Below, one piece after another: positions 41,301 through 56,300 of a DNA stretch of 64,000 nucleotides (position 1 is its first letter; each line of letters starts with the position of its first letter). Both the position numbers and the translations under genes were made by a program. Under the pieces are notes generated by a model, which saw only the letters and a program-made list of their open reading frames with translations, was not told where the DNA came from and did not search any database. Source of the DNA: Spodoptera frugiperda (taxonomy: Eukaryota; Arthropoda; Insecta; Lepidoptera; Noctuidae); NCBI RefSeq assembly GCF_023101765.2, contig NC_064217.1, positions 10,823,788 through 10,887,787 on the forward strand, in the 5' to 3' direction.

Positions 41301-44300
41301 AATAATACAAAATATATTATATTGTGAAGTCAGTGAGTGCTTGCAGTGATTTTTATAAAATGCCAAGACCGTCTTTGTACCAACAAAGTACAACAAGTGC
41401 TTACGATCGTTAACAACGATTGTACCAACAACAACGAATACGTTTAAGGGTTGTTGGGGAATCGGGGATTGGGAATATTAGGAAGGGGGAAATTGGGCCT
41501 CCGATAACCTTACTCACACAACAAAACAATGCAAGCGCTGTTTCACGTCGGTTATCTATGAGGCCGTGGTATCACTCCGGTCGAGCCAGCCCATTCGTGC
41601 CGAAGGATGTAATCCACAATAATAGGAAATAAGTAAAGAAAACTACTACTAAAAACATTTTGGTGGACAGAATAAATAGACTCCATAGTTATTTCAAGTG
41701 TTTTATTACTTTTTTCTACAAAATCCTCTTTTTATAGTTAATAAAATGTATATACATATATAAATAACTTAAAAACTATTTTATTCTAATCTTAATCCCA
41801 ATAATATATAATTTATTTATTTATTATTATAAGACATTAATGAAAAACAAGATGAAGACACAAGATCATGTGGTTATGCCAATTATAGACATGCACCACA
41901 TTCACAGTATTGACACAGTTAGAATAATTATTATAAATACAATGCCATTAACAATATTTTGATAATATTTTAAAATAACATAAAAACAGAAAAATTGAAA
42001 TAAATATAAAATTAACAGTAAGTTATAAAAAATAATCAATTCTTGTCATTCTCTATACACATTTTAATCAAACTCGCTTTAGGTTTTTTCACTGGTGGAG
42101 GATTCCAGCTATCTTCCTCGGATGGAGGATCGGTGGTGTTGGTGGAGGCGCTGGCGAAGGGTAGGCTTCGTGAGGAACAGTGAGTGGTGTGGTAGGAATA
42201 CAGTAGGCCCACTGCTCCCAGTAATATTGGACTGGTCCCACAAATATTCCAATCTGTAAAAAGATAATACATCAAATATTACATTACAAACATTGTTTAA
42301 GTATCCGCTGCTGCCTGAATGGCTCCTTCTAGGGGTTTGCACCGGAGCAGTGAGTACCGGAGAATAACCGGTAAAATACCGGTAAAAGTACTCCATTGAA
42401 ATCAATCGGTTGTTAACCGATTAAACTCCGGTGATCATATTATATCTAAATGGAATATTTTTATGTAAAAAAATATTTTCAATACTATATTGATACTACT
42501 AAAATAATAGAAATATTTATTAACCATCAGTTTTTAATTTAATACATAATTAAGATAATTTATTTACTGATTTGCTTCTTTCGAATGATATTAATTATTT
42601 TGGTCATCAACTCAAAGCACTCTTGGCCGTTTATGTGGTTCAATTCACTTGCTACTAGCTTTCCAAAGAGTTCAGGGTTCGTTGAAGTCCAATTTTATTA
42701 TCTATTCTGTTTTGTTTTTCAATTAATAAAAACTTGATTTGAAATTAATGGTTTTCATCACCGGTTATCACCGGTGAATCTCCGGAGATCGGCAAATCAC
42801 CGGTGAATTTCACCGGTACGCCAGATTTTGCTCCGGTGCAAACCACTAGCTCCTACCATTTGGCCTGAATGTAACTGCCACCCCGGAGAGGGTTTAGACA
42901 AATCTCCGTTAAATTATTGTCCATCACATAAAAAAGGGCTAATCAAAGAAACATTTAGAAATCTTTACTTACTTTTGCATAAATTCCATCATTAGCTCAT
43001 ATTGGAGTTGAATCGTCCTCATTTTAAATGTAACATGTTAAAATTGTTATTTATTTACATAAGATAAAATAACAAACAAACAACCGGCAAATGACAAATG
43101 TCAAATACGACGTTCGGAAATCATAAAAAAATTTATAAATTTATGAAACTAAGTACTTATTTTTTTTCATAGATAATGTCACGTTATATTTCTCTTAACT
43201 CGCTTTAAGAACTTTTTGCACATAATTAATATTTATTTAATAAATATTATTTCATAAAACGTGTAGACAAAGGTTGAAATATATATATAAATTTAATTTA
43301 GTTTTCAGACGAAATCTTTATGCTCAACAAGTCATTCAAATCGTTCACTTGGCTGCTTCTCTAGTTTACATTAGCATGACGTCACTATCGAATTCGATGC
43401 GAGCTCTCGATAGTTGAAAGAATAGGCTTCGTGCTGCCACACTCCGTTAACGTCTCATGACGTATCGTCATCTCGATACGTTTACATTACGAATGCGATA
43501 GTTATTCGTGCTTGGCGCTCTGTTTGTTTATATTGGAGTCCGAAGCACAAACCTTCTGTTTCATTATCTGTACTATTATTGTTCGTCTGTCGATAAACAT
43601 CTCTTTCGCAATCTAGTATTACCAATGTACGTAAAAGCTCAATCTCATACATATTCATCCGATCCATAACATAAATAATAATCAGATTTAAGATATGTAC
43701 ATGTATTGGGATCCCACGATACCTTATGTCTCATTTGCAACGTTGCACGACTGTATTTGATTTCGGCAATTAAGTCTGTCGCCTGTTCATACATGTCGGC
43801 TATTTAGGTCATAATTAGCATAGTCGTGTTAACAAATGAATTTGAACTTTGTGTTTTAGTTGTTACGTATTGTTATTCAACAACTAATAACAATACAGTT
43901 TGCTCAATTCGTTAGGAAATCTGTTATGAATTATCTTGTTTAGAAAAAGAATTGGAAGAGACGCGAAAGGAAAAGAAGGGCGGTTAAATGATAAACAAAA
44001 TGGAACGCTAATGGTATAGTAATTAAGTATTTTATTGTACTGAGAGCAATCACATTGATTGGGTCAGTCACCCACTACTGATGGCATGTGGGAGTTTAAG
44101 TTAATTTCAAGCATGTACTGTTTAAAAATAAAATGTAACCGCATTGAAAGGAGCTCTTTGTTTAGAACCTTTAAAGTCAACTCAAGAGAGAGGAATCATT
44201 TTAAACGAAGTGGTATTTTAAGCTTTAAATCGCGAGCAATAATTTTGCCCTTAGGATATACGAACAAAAAAAAAAGCGTATGCACTGTGTATTGCGTATA

Positions 44301-47300
44301 ATGTATGCTTTCCCTGCATGGAAACTAACCGCAAACAATAATTATAAAAACGCACGTGTATTTAAGTAAAATAGGGTGCATAAAAGCATTGTATGAAACG
44401 GGTTTGGTTAGGGTTGTTTCTTTACAATAGTAGTTACTGTTGTTCGTTCGACAGGTGAATCTTTTGTCTGTCTATGTCAAACGGTCGTCTGTCAAACAGA
44501 TACAATAATATGGCTGGGTTTTCCCCTAATCATATGTTTTGCATAACATTGCCGCATGCTAAACATGTTTGAGGAAGCGCTTACGATAAGGCAAATAACT
44601 GTGTGTATTACTATTCTACACACGATGTTTATTATGGTCAAACAATTGGGAATTGATACCAATGGTTTGATTACCATAAAATTTGATACGACTGTTTTGT
44701 TAAATCGATGTTTAGGTTCTTTTGTTTGCAAAAAAGAATATTTTAATGATGCATTGACTTCAATTAAAGTTATATCTGTTAACATTTATCCTTATAATAA
44801 TACCTATCCTAAAATAAGTTTAAGATGTCATCACCCATTTGGCTAATGAAATTACTTCATATAAGAAAAATATTGTTTTGTCTTTAAAATTTTCATTTCG
44901 GAAAATGTGAACAATGGATTCGACATGAAACTGTATTTATACGACAAAAGAGACACTTGTATTGTTTTTGACATAACCGTACTTGTTTACGGAAAAATAA
45001 TGGTGTGGAGGCCTTGTAGCGAAACAATTGATTCTATTTTCTGAGAATTATGGAGGAATATGAAAATAGACTAGTTCCAATTTAGTTGTTAGCAGGAAAA
45101 GGATAGATGAGCATGTAGTTCTGGTTTCATATTAGGCTCAGGAGATCTCTTTTTTTCACATTTAGTTGTCAAGTAATTTTAGTACGAATTCTGTAAGATT
45201 AATATACATACATTAATATACATGAATAATCAATTTTGAACGTTAGACTGGTGTTAATAAGAACTAATTAAGGAATTTGTTATGGAAGTATCTTAGATTA
45301 GGTAATAAGTATCCAACTAGATAATCTATCTGTATCAAAATATAGCCCGAACGAATAAAACTTGAGCGCAATAATATAACTTAATGTCGGCACTCGGGGA
45401 TAAGTTTCATATCGTTTCCTACACTTTATGAAGCTTTCCTTCGCTTTTATTACACCTAACTGTACGGAAAGTTTAATACCGTCTTAATTTTAATACGAAT
45501 TTGACAAATTGCAGGTTGTTTGCACTGCGGATAATAAATATGGGACGAAAGAGATGAAGGCGGAGCGCTTTTCTTTGTGATTGTACTACCAAATTGGACT
45601 TTCCCATCAACAGTTAGACGATTTAACAAACAATTATTGAAAGAAAAATCTAACAAATAATTTATGAATATAATAATTTCTTCTAATTGTTGTAACAAAG
45701 CTAACAAAAATAATCGATTTTTCCTTAAAGCTCAGAGCTACAATATCAAGAAAAACATTAACACATCAATATAAAACAAATCAAACCATACTAAAGTAGT
45801 TAAAACATACCAATCGATGATCAAATCGATGTATAATAGACCGAAGTCATCAACTATCGTCTGATTCGTGAGGCCACACAGTTCAAAAGCATGATATAAC
45901 AACAAAATCATTAGTTTATGATTCCGTTGACATTGAAAACGTTCGTAGTCGCCTGAGATCAATCTATAATGTGTTATAATAATGGAACAACTTAACAACG
46001 GCAACGAGACTTATGACGTCTTAGTTTCTTAGAAAAAACAACACAGTACTGAGAATGGTGTTATTTTCCCACGGCCCTTTGCTTGTTACTTGAATATATT
46101 CTTATGTATTGATAGGATGTTGAGCTGTTGACAATGGACTTATAAGTTTTTCGTTTTTACTCACGTTATTCTTTGGATAGTGTATTTTTTGTTCATCACC
46201 TATGAAAGTTCAATAACGTGACTAAAATTATGGATCTCCCAATAAACAAAGAAAGAAAGACTTACTCTACACACAACCGTATAAAGTATTGTGACTATTT
46301 TAGTTCTGAATGAATGGGATGAGCTGAAGCTTTGGGTTAGTAGTCTCTATATGTTAGTTTATGACACTTGTAAACTGCAGAATACCAGTTAGATGTGCAC
46401 GCTGCGCTGATGTTAACCCACATACAGTTTGGAACAATTTAATGACAGAAACTATAACAAGAGATTTGTTTCCTAATCACAGACAGTCGTACGTAAGAGG
46501 TAGTGCCAAAGCCAAACCCTAAAACCCAGACAATTTATTCCGTATCGTTAAACTGAAAAGATTAAAGGTAATGTGACGAGAAACACAGTTAAAGCTTTCA
46601 CCACACCGTAAACCCGTGGTGATAAAGTCAACAAAGGGCGTATAACCTAAACGCTGTCGTTACGAGCGTTTCACAATTAACCTGCTTTACGATCTAGTTG
46701 ACCAGCGGCCAGTTATCAGTAAACCGTATCAGTTTCTCTGGTATTTTAGTACGAGAACATACTTGCTGAAGCACATAAGTCGACACGTCATGTTAGGTAC
46801 CTACTTAACTCTAGGATTTCTAGTCTAGGCTAGCGTTCTACGCGTAGAAGTAAGGGCGAGTAGGAATGCGAACTGATTTGACCACTTGTTTTGTTCTTTT
46901 AGTAAATAACACACTCCTTAACGTCGGCAATTATCATGTCAACTGTCTTCCCATCATAGATCTCCACAAGCAAGGTCTTCACCATTATTTATTTGGTAAT
47001 TTAACAGTTTGACTTGTTGTTAAACTCTGTTAACTATACGAAATGTGATTATTGGGCAACGTTTAAATGGTTTAAAATACTTTTAAATAGACATTTTTAT
47101 GTTCAACGAGTAAAATATTGCATCAGGCGCGCCACAGTGACGCAAGTCCGTTCATGAGTAAAATTATCAGTTAACAACTTAATCTTTTTACCATAATTAA
47201 CCATGCTTAACGGCATGGAAACTGTGACCACGTTTGGCTGCGTTACTTGTTAATTATGACCCATAAAGCCTGAAAAAAAATGGCCAACCCTTGAATATTT

Positions 47301-50300
47301 ATGAGTCAACTGGTGGAAAATAAGTCAGATTGTTTTAAGGACTTATTGAATCCGTTGCGGTCTTTCCAAACTCAAAACAACAAACTCCTCTGGGACTCAC
47401 CAACAAATAGTATAATTTGAATTTCATTACCAAAAATTTGACGCGTGCAAAAATGATAAAATATCACGCAAACATTCCAGAAGCGGAGTGTAATCAGAAC
47501 AGTGGCGTTACTGGTTTCATTTTACCCGCTTTTGGTAAAACATCTTGTGTTACAATAACACGGCGGACACGAGTGGCGACGCGTGCGCTCGTCAAAAGCG
47601 ATGTCTCGGGTAACCGAGCTGTTTATAATTTTATTATGATTCCTTGAGCCTGTTTATAATGCAGGTTTTAAGACCCGATCAATGGGTTGAATGGCTACGA
47701 GATTATAGGCCTATGTATTTTTATGGACGCTGAATACGACTGGAATCTTCGAACGATATTCAATTCAATGGGGTGAGGATGGGTTTTGATTAAAGAACTG
47801 AGAATGCCTTAGTGTAATATTAGTATTCTTATTGCCAATAAATTACAAAACAAATTGAACAATAAGCGGTCCCTTGCCAAGAAACTTAGCTTTGGTATTA
47901 AACTTCTAAAATGTGTTTAAGATTTGCCACATAAACATTTGGCTAAATAATGCAAAACTCATTAACACAGCCAACTGTCCCCACGAGCAAATTAAGTCTC
48001 ACTAAAATATAATTTCGACAAAGTTAACTTCAGTCTACAGCAATATTAACTTAACGGTAACATTTTAGGTTAATAGCCCATTAATCTTAACCACGATTTT
48101 AGTTTTCCCTTCATCTTGCCCCTTTTAATTATAGTGGTACGGTAAAACACCGCAATGCGGGTATCTTACGAGACCCCGTAGCTTTGTAAATGTACTTACA
48201 GCTGTTTAAAATAGGTTCTTCATTCATCCCCGCTGATTTATTGTGGCATCAATCAATCTATTGTTTTAGTAGATTTCATTGAGATAATTACGTGTTGGTT
48301 AACTTGCATTGTTTTCTGTTATAAATAGCTGGGTAGATTGGAAAGGGTGGTCTTTTGTTTAAGGTCAGGGTCATGGAAAATGTTTTAATAAGTTAAACAA
48401 GCAATTAGTCCAGTCAATTTCTCAATCTTGAGGGTGAGTTAAAAACCTGCTTGTCCCAGATTACACCCGTCACAAATTAAAAGAAGGAATTCCGAAAGCG
48501 TAGCAATGTTTTTATAATTGCCCAGCAACAAAATACTTGATGTAATTTACGGCTAATTAAAACTGGCGAAATGAACCTGCGACATATTTAAGTCACATAT
48601 TTTTACCAGTTAACATTATCAACGCATACAATTCCCTCTGAACATTACATTATTACCTAAATAATGTTTAAAAAACATGTTTACTTCGCTTGTATTTACG
48701 ATCACCTTTAGATTAAAGCCTGAAATTGTGTAACACAAGTCGAAACTGAAATACACCCAGTTAAACAAAGTAATCTTATTGCCTTTAATACTTAATACTG
48801 CTTAACATTGTATAGATCTAGGAACTACAATAACAAAGCTACTTACTACCGTTGTTAATTATCATCTAAATTACAAAAACCTTACAATTACTTGATCTAT
48901 TTCGTACTTACTACAGATTTCAATAACTGATCTTAATCGTAAATCTCTGGATCGATCCACGGTTTCAACAGAATCTCTATTCAACGAATGTTAAAACTTG
49001 ATCCTAATTTAAAGATTTTGATCCAATTGATTTCGGTAGTTAGTTAACCGTTTTAATTTGAGAGATTACTTAGTAGTTACATTTGTTTGGTCAGACTTAT
49101 CATTAGCATACAAGTCGAGTTTATTTTCGTACACCGGGAAACAAATTCCTCGCTCTAATTAGACCAACGAGGCACTGCGTAAGGGCGTTAATAGTTCCTT
49201 ATTTTACTTTGGATGTCGTCTACCGTTAGATGTCTAATGACTTATGAGCTTATAAAGACATGATAGTGCAATAACGATGACATAATAATAATATTCGCGT
49301 GGATGGAGCATGTTTTCCATTAACTCGGAGCTAAAATAGACCCAATTACTCTCAAGACCGGTATTAACAATAAACTAAATACCTAGACAGAGTATATTAA
49401 TCGATAATTTAGTCGTAAAATTACAAAACCTAGCCGATTTCAATTCTAAAGCGTCAAATTATCATCAAAAGATCAAAATTATTATAGATCATAAAAGATT
49501 AAAGCTTTCAATTCGCACGCACAAATTGCCAGCAACTGGCTGGTCGGGTACGGGTTACAAAATCAGCATTTTAATTAAACAGAAATGGCTAGAATGTCAC
49601 AATATTCTCACGGCGAAACGAAAGTCGATCGGTATCCGCTTTTCTTCCGTCGATCCGTATTCAACAAATAAGGTTATTTAGCGGATAATGGTCGCCATTT
49701 TGAAGATTAACGAGCTCTTAGATAAAACTGGTCGCAAATCGTCGTATTATTCTGGTAGATTTCTAAGATAATAGATAAAATATTAATTGCTTTAATTGAT
49801 GCTGTATCTAATTACTATTAAACTGTTTTGATGAACTTTACAAGATTAATAATGCACGTATAAATATACATTTTGGTCGCTCCCAAAAATCCGTGATGTG
49901 TTACGTTGCTCCACAAAATTTCCGTTGTAGAATGAAACCGGCCCTAACCACATCTTAATCGTTTATGCAAGCCTCATCCATCATGACTTTCCTGTTATTA
50001 CAACTAATAGGATTACATCGATGACGACGCTGTTTTACGGGTCTAGGAGGGCTCAGAAGTGCTCCTCATACAGAATATTAAGCAATATTTCTTAGAAGAA
50101 GAAAATATAATTTAGGTAAGCAGTTGTTAAGAATTGGTTTTGCTACCAAGTATTCTGATATGTATCTAGTTTGCAGGAAACGCTGTAAAATTAACCGTTT
50201 GAGTTTCATAAAATCAGTCATTAATTGATTACAGATTTTGCACATGCTCACCTAGACAAGAAAGGGGTTGTCTGAAAACAGTTAAAACTTCTTCCACAAC

Positions 50301-53300
50301 ACAGTAAAGTTAGAGACATAGACAAAAAGTTTTGGTTTCTCTCAACTTTTAAAAGAAAAACGGTCCCAAATGCAATTTGAAACTTTGGTAAAGATAGCGA
50401 AGTAAAAGAACAGGGCCATTAATTTGTAAGTTCTCAGTGAGAGAAGATGTATAACGGTACTACTTGCAAGAGTTTACACACACCACCCCTATGTGTATAA
50501 CTTTGTAGTTAATCGTCAATTTTTCTAGTCCAAGGTTAAATAATGTGGCTGATAATAATATTACTAACATAGTCTGTATAATGGAAATGCCATTGATATC
50601 TCAACAACCGTGCCCTTTCAGCAGGTAGCTTATTTACTCATTTACACTAAACCTATCTTCAAGACCGACCCGTTTCAAGGAGGAAGTCAATAACATTTTT
50701 GATAAATTCCTATCCCTTCTCCGGAGGAAGGGATCATAGTCTATAAAATAGACATGACGGATATTCTAACATAAAGGCTGTAGAAACCCCGAGCCGTTAC
50801 GGCGGCAGTTTGCGTCACACATGCTCGAAGTTACGTAGAAACGGATACGATTGGCCTTAGTACGCAGACGACGATGTCCCATTTCGAGCATACGTAATAC
50901 GGACACGAGTGTTATTACAAAAGGCTTCAGTATTTCACGCGTTTTTATACGTTACATTTAAGTATGGATAAGGAGAAATGAATTTATGGAAGACCCTTTT
51001 GGAAAAATTGCCGCAAAAAGCTTAAAGAAAAATATCAGGGTTGGGTTAAAAGCGTAATGTAATTGATATTCTTAGTTTGATCCGGAATATAACAGACCAG
51101 AAAACCAATACATACTCTACATTGGTCATTGTTAAAAAGCCCGCTTGAAGAAGAACTTCTATTTAAAATTTTCAAGCAACCAAATATTGAACAGGCCATT
51201 TGCCTACAGACAATGATACAACATTTGATCGAGTTTTCGTTCATAAAATATTCAAGTATCATATTCGTATTGTTTTAATACACAAGTCGGCTTGGTTACG
51301 ACATTCATTGAAGGCAGGTCGCGTCGCGTCAAATGTCAGACTCATAATAGCCAGCTGTACCCCAAATGATTACTCGCTTTTACCATCATGGAAACCATAA
51401 AGGTCCCATCAATTTTACCGACATTTCTCATAATAATTATTTTTTCCAGAATATCTTGGAGTTGAATCGTGAACGATTAATTATAATTGCATATGAATGT
51501 CAATAACAAGCTTGACAAGTGAAAGTTTAACGCAGTGGGCATAATTTAATTAATTAATCAGTTTTTCAGTGTCACAATCCATAATTAGAAGTCTCGGGCA
51601 TTGTATAAGTATAAAGGATAAACAGAGCTATAGCAGAAAACAATTTTGATACTCATGTACAGGAAATCAGAGGGCTTAATACGAGTTTGTTTTACGTTTA
51701 ACGAGATCAAAATGAAAGCGCGTTCGGCGCTCCGATTGGTTAGTAAAGCAAACTCTTATAGTCCAATACTTGAAACAAATTTTAGAAAGGTTGTGATAGA
51801 TCACCTAATTCTCATACTATACCAAAGTAACGCAACAAAGTGCAGTTAAATTGTTGGCAGAAAAATCTAGGCAAAGTCCGGTTTGAAACGATCGAAAGCT
51901 TGATCGTGTACTGTGACGTGTATGACAGAGGTGCTTAGTATAAAATGTTAAATCCCAAGGTCGATGGTGAAGGATGTTACTCTTGTGAAACAACGGATAC
52001 GTTGAGGAGATTGAACGGAAACGAGACCGTGACATACAGACAAGGTTGTGCAGAAATGAGAAATGTACGCGTTAGAGATAATGTTGGGTAACGTTATGAA
52101 ATTATTGGCGAGTGTGACGTAGAAGCGTAAGGAATGATAGTAAAATATTTACTCAATATTGAGCAATATAGCTAGTTAGTAGAAAAGTTTATTTCTTCTC
52201 CTCTAACAATATTTTCTGATTAATTTTCTTTGCTGGATCCAAGACAGTCATTCATGTCCCTGGGATGCGCTAGACTTCAGCGTTCCAGTGTTTTCATGGT
52301 TGTATCTACAGTAGATCCTGGTTTACAGGAGTTGCAGCGGTAAGTGAAGTTGTGGCGGGCTTGTCCCAATAAAAAAAGGTAATAGAAATATTAAATCGTA
52401 CATTCATAATTCTATCAACAACACCAGACCCAAGTTTAATAAAGCTACAATCAAAGCTTAATAACAAAAACGTAAAACCGTAATAACAAACGGAAATTAA
52501 AATCTGTTGAAAATGTTACCCAGAAATGTGCGATTACGGATGGAAATCCGTATTTACGTTTAATATCGTCCAATTACGAGGCAGCAGCGGCAGCAACGAT
52601 GACAGGAAGCTTTCAGCTGATTGGATGGTGTAAAAGGGTTAGCGCCCCATCCGCAGGGGCTAAACTGAGGGGAGATTGAAATATTGGAATTTTCACTGCT
52701 TCTCAATTCTGTTTGGAACATTTGTTCGTTGTTAAATGGATAGTTTTGATATTTCTCTTGAGTCTAGCGGATTCTATTTGAAAATGGAGCAGGATAGAGT
52801 TTTGGAGCCATATTTATTGTTTCTTAAACTATAAGTTTTTGATTAAAGATTTCAAAACCGTCTGGTATGTTCGCCGAAATTTTGCACATTCAAAGACGAA
52901 CCTTTATCTATATCTATTTGTTCAGCTCTTAAACTTTGCACAAAAGATGATATTCATTTTGTCACTGCGACGAAAGTAGGATTATTTGTTTTTTTATAAT
53001 TTTGTGTAGAATGATGTCGTATGTCGTAATTTGTTATTTTATTGTAACTTTCGTGAGACATACTAAATTAATTATTATGTTATCGGCTTACTCACGCGAC
53101 GAGGAAGTAGGAGGCTCATATTCATGAGCAGCATTCCGCGACAATCGCCGCGTCGTGTGTAGCGGAATGCTGCTAGAATGAGCCTCTGCATGGCGTATCG
53201 AGTTCCTCGTAATTTGTTTACTTTCCGAAACAAGAAAGCTAGATTCAACTAGAGAAAACCAGCATTAGGCCAATTTATGTTGCACTATTATTATTTATGC

Positions 53301-56300
53301 AAATATTGATATAGACTAGATTTAAGCATGTTTGTTTCTCGAGCAAAATTGGAAACCTGTTTTAATATATTAATTAGGAAACCTGATTAATTTGGGTATA
53401 CCTTTCCGATTATACGCATCCAATATTATAGTTAAGTTTGCAATTAAAATTAGGTTTTACATCGTCATAGAGTTGGTATTCAACTGCAAATAACATGCTT
53501 AACTTACCGCAACGCCATTATTGTTTCAAAAAAGTTTATAACGTCATGATCTGATGTCATTATATGTTATTTGACGTCATAGCTTTGACGTGTGTTCGAC
53601 AAATAAAGTCTGCTATACTGGTTTATTGAACAAGGAAAACACTGGTGTAGAAATGAATCGCCGTGCCCCCAAGACCTAAGTACATACTCAACTGCTCGCA
53701 TACATGTACTAAACTGACTTCATTTCATATTATTTTTGGGTTTAGATGAAACCCAAGCAGCCATCATGCGCTGCGGACTGCCTAGCGGGTTACCGGGCAT
53801 CCGGCTCGAAAAGCAGTAGGAACGGGGTGGTTTTTAGTCAGTAAGAGTCTGACACTCTCTCTCGCCTCGCCCAAGGCGGGAGAAGCCATTGGATGATTTT
53901 CCCTGCTCAACAAAAGCAACAATCATGTACCCCGCAGATCCTGTTTGGCTACGGATTAAAAAACCTTCCTATTACATATATCTAGGTATAAAAAGTATGG
54001 CTAAACAGTGAATTGGAAAGTCCGTAACTAATAAAACACGCGAAGACAAGAGCCGTCTGTTTAACTGTACATATTGCAAGTAACTTTGTTATTACTAATA
54101 GGGTTAGTGACATTTCAAATGTAACCTTTGTTTACAAGTGGCGATCGATGAACTTCGGGACTTCAATATTGGCAGACCTTGTTTAATTGAAGCTTCCTAT
54201 AATTATTTAGTGAATTAAACTTTGCAGTTAGTTACGTCAATTATGAACATTTGCAGTTACTTTCGTTTATTATTTGTTGATGTGTTAGTACACATACATT
54301 AACAAAGAATGAACGGTACTTTAGAAAAAGGTAAGTACTTTAGTAAGTACCTATAAAATCAAACAATAACAATAAAAGGAAGACGTAAGATTAAAATAAA
54401 TTCGATAGGAACTATTTTTTAATTTATCAAAACGTAGACCCAGTTAGATTATGCGCATTTTTTAGATATTGGGGGCAGCTGCCTACGTCATAGTTTCGTA
54501 AAGAACGTACAAAGCTGTGACGTCACTCGATACGTTTATCAAAAATCCCACGCAGTATTAAAAAATGTCGTATCTGCAATTACACATTCATGTCTGTTAT
54601 TTATAAATGCATTTAATAATACTTATTTTACAATTTCCTTTAAAAAAACCGTTTATTAGGTCACTTCATTTAAAGCATATTTCACGTCTAACTTCTGTGA
54701 TATTTTATACTTAATTGTAATTTAGGTTTTGTTTCTACACATTTTCTAAAATAGGTGTTGCTTGTTATGAATAAAAAAGAGATTTAGGCCCAAAAACGAG
54801 ATTTACCTGCTTACTGGAACAATTTGTTCAAGATTTCATTGGTTCACTCATAAACTATTGTATGTTTACATGGAGGCCATTGATTTATAGCTAATTAAAA
54901 GAAAACATATTGACTTAAACTGTGAAGGTAGCAGGTGTAGTGTGCTGGATTTGTTAGCCTTGTTAATAACATCCAATAGGTTTAAGTATCGCAGCATTAA
55001 GTTAATTACATCAACTAATTGGATTAAACAATGTGTCCTCAATAAAATTTCTTATATTATGCTTTAAATGGTTTTTAATGACATGTCTGATAAATAGATT
55101 GAAGATGGGCATTTTACTTTCATTGATCTTTATGTTTTAAGTATTGTTTAGTTAGATTTAATTCCACGATGACCAATCCCATTTAATTCTAAAGAATTAT
55201 TTTACTTAACATAGAAATCTAAGGAAAAGTATGAAGAGTTTAAAATTGCAAGAATAAATTGGGCCAAAGCTATTGAACTAGATATTATAAACCAAACAAC
55301 ATATTATATTGCATTAGTAAGCAAATGAACAAATGCAATACAAAACAAAAACAACAAAACTAGGTGTTACATTAGCAAAATAAACAGAAATAAGTATATT
55401 ACAGCAATTATCGCTGACACAATAACATAACGATTATACCAGCAACAATCTATGTAAAGAATCACGAGAACTGCGTAAATATAATTTGTTGAATCGTGTA
55501 AATCATATGAAAAGAGGTCACAGACCTTAGAGCCAGTGAGTGACACTGGTGGCCCGGTTCACTTCAATAATGAAATGTACAATGTTAGGTAAGTCACAAT
55601 TAGAAGATAAATAGTTATTTGTTTATAATTTTTATTCAACACTGGATTATTAGTGTTATTGAATTGTCTGTGGGATAATATAATAGCGTGATTGTTAAAT
55701 TGTTGCTAGCCAATGGAATAATCAATAGGATGAGCCTTACAATCTTAGTTTTGTATTGTTATACTAACATGATAATTATTTAATTTGTTGCTATAAAAAT
55801 TGTCAGATCAAGCTCAAGTACCTAGTAGGGTAATGGAATTTTACTGACATATTATATTGATGTGGGTGTAGCACCTTTCCCTATAAGTAGCGTAAGTTAG
55901 TAAAGAATTAGACACTTTAAAATGATTCATAAGAACAACATATCCTCATTGCTCCTGAAGTCTATTCATTGCAATATTCAATGCATAGGTGTATGTAGAC
56001 ATATGACTATTTTAGATCAACAGGCTCATTAACCTAGTGGATAAAACAGCATTCATTAATGAGCTCAATTAAGTTCAGTTTCAAGAAGTGTTAAATATGC
56101 GATCCCCTAAAAGGTGAGAAAATTTCAATTGACATCTGCAGTGTGGTGCCATTTATAGCATACAATACCACATAGCTGGGACTTTAAAGGCAGCTACTAA
56201 TTACAGGTGTGAAGTAATTATTACACCAACACCATAAACAAGAAAAAAAAAAGAAAATGTGCACAAGGTTTTTCATTATTTGACAGTTCTTGATCACTTT

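Larger units (their letters stand above)
41003..43514. mobile_element. Composite 2.5-kb TIR element
   Basis: The left end AAGCACGAAAACTATCG (41003) matches the right end read inward from 43514 (AAGCACGAATAACTATCG). Both ends are followed by dense TATCG/CGATA subterminal motifs. The interior holds a separate dispersed repeat (41425-41640), a nested hAT-type element (42330-42848) and a 79-codon minus-strand open frame (42036-42275) ending ASLIKMCIENDKN, of unknown origin. Target-site duplication is not resolved. Confidence 0.5.

Noticed and set aside
41420..41632. 70-codon plus-strand open frame
   Set aside because: It coincides with a dispersed repeat best read on the other strand and has no protein features.
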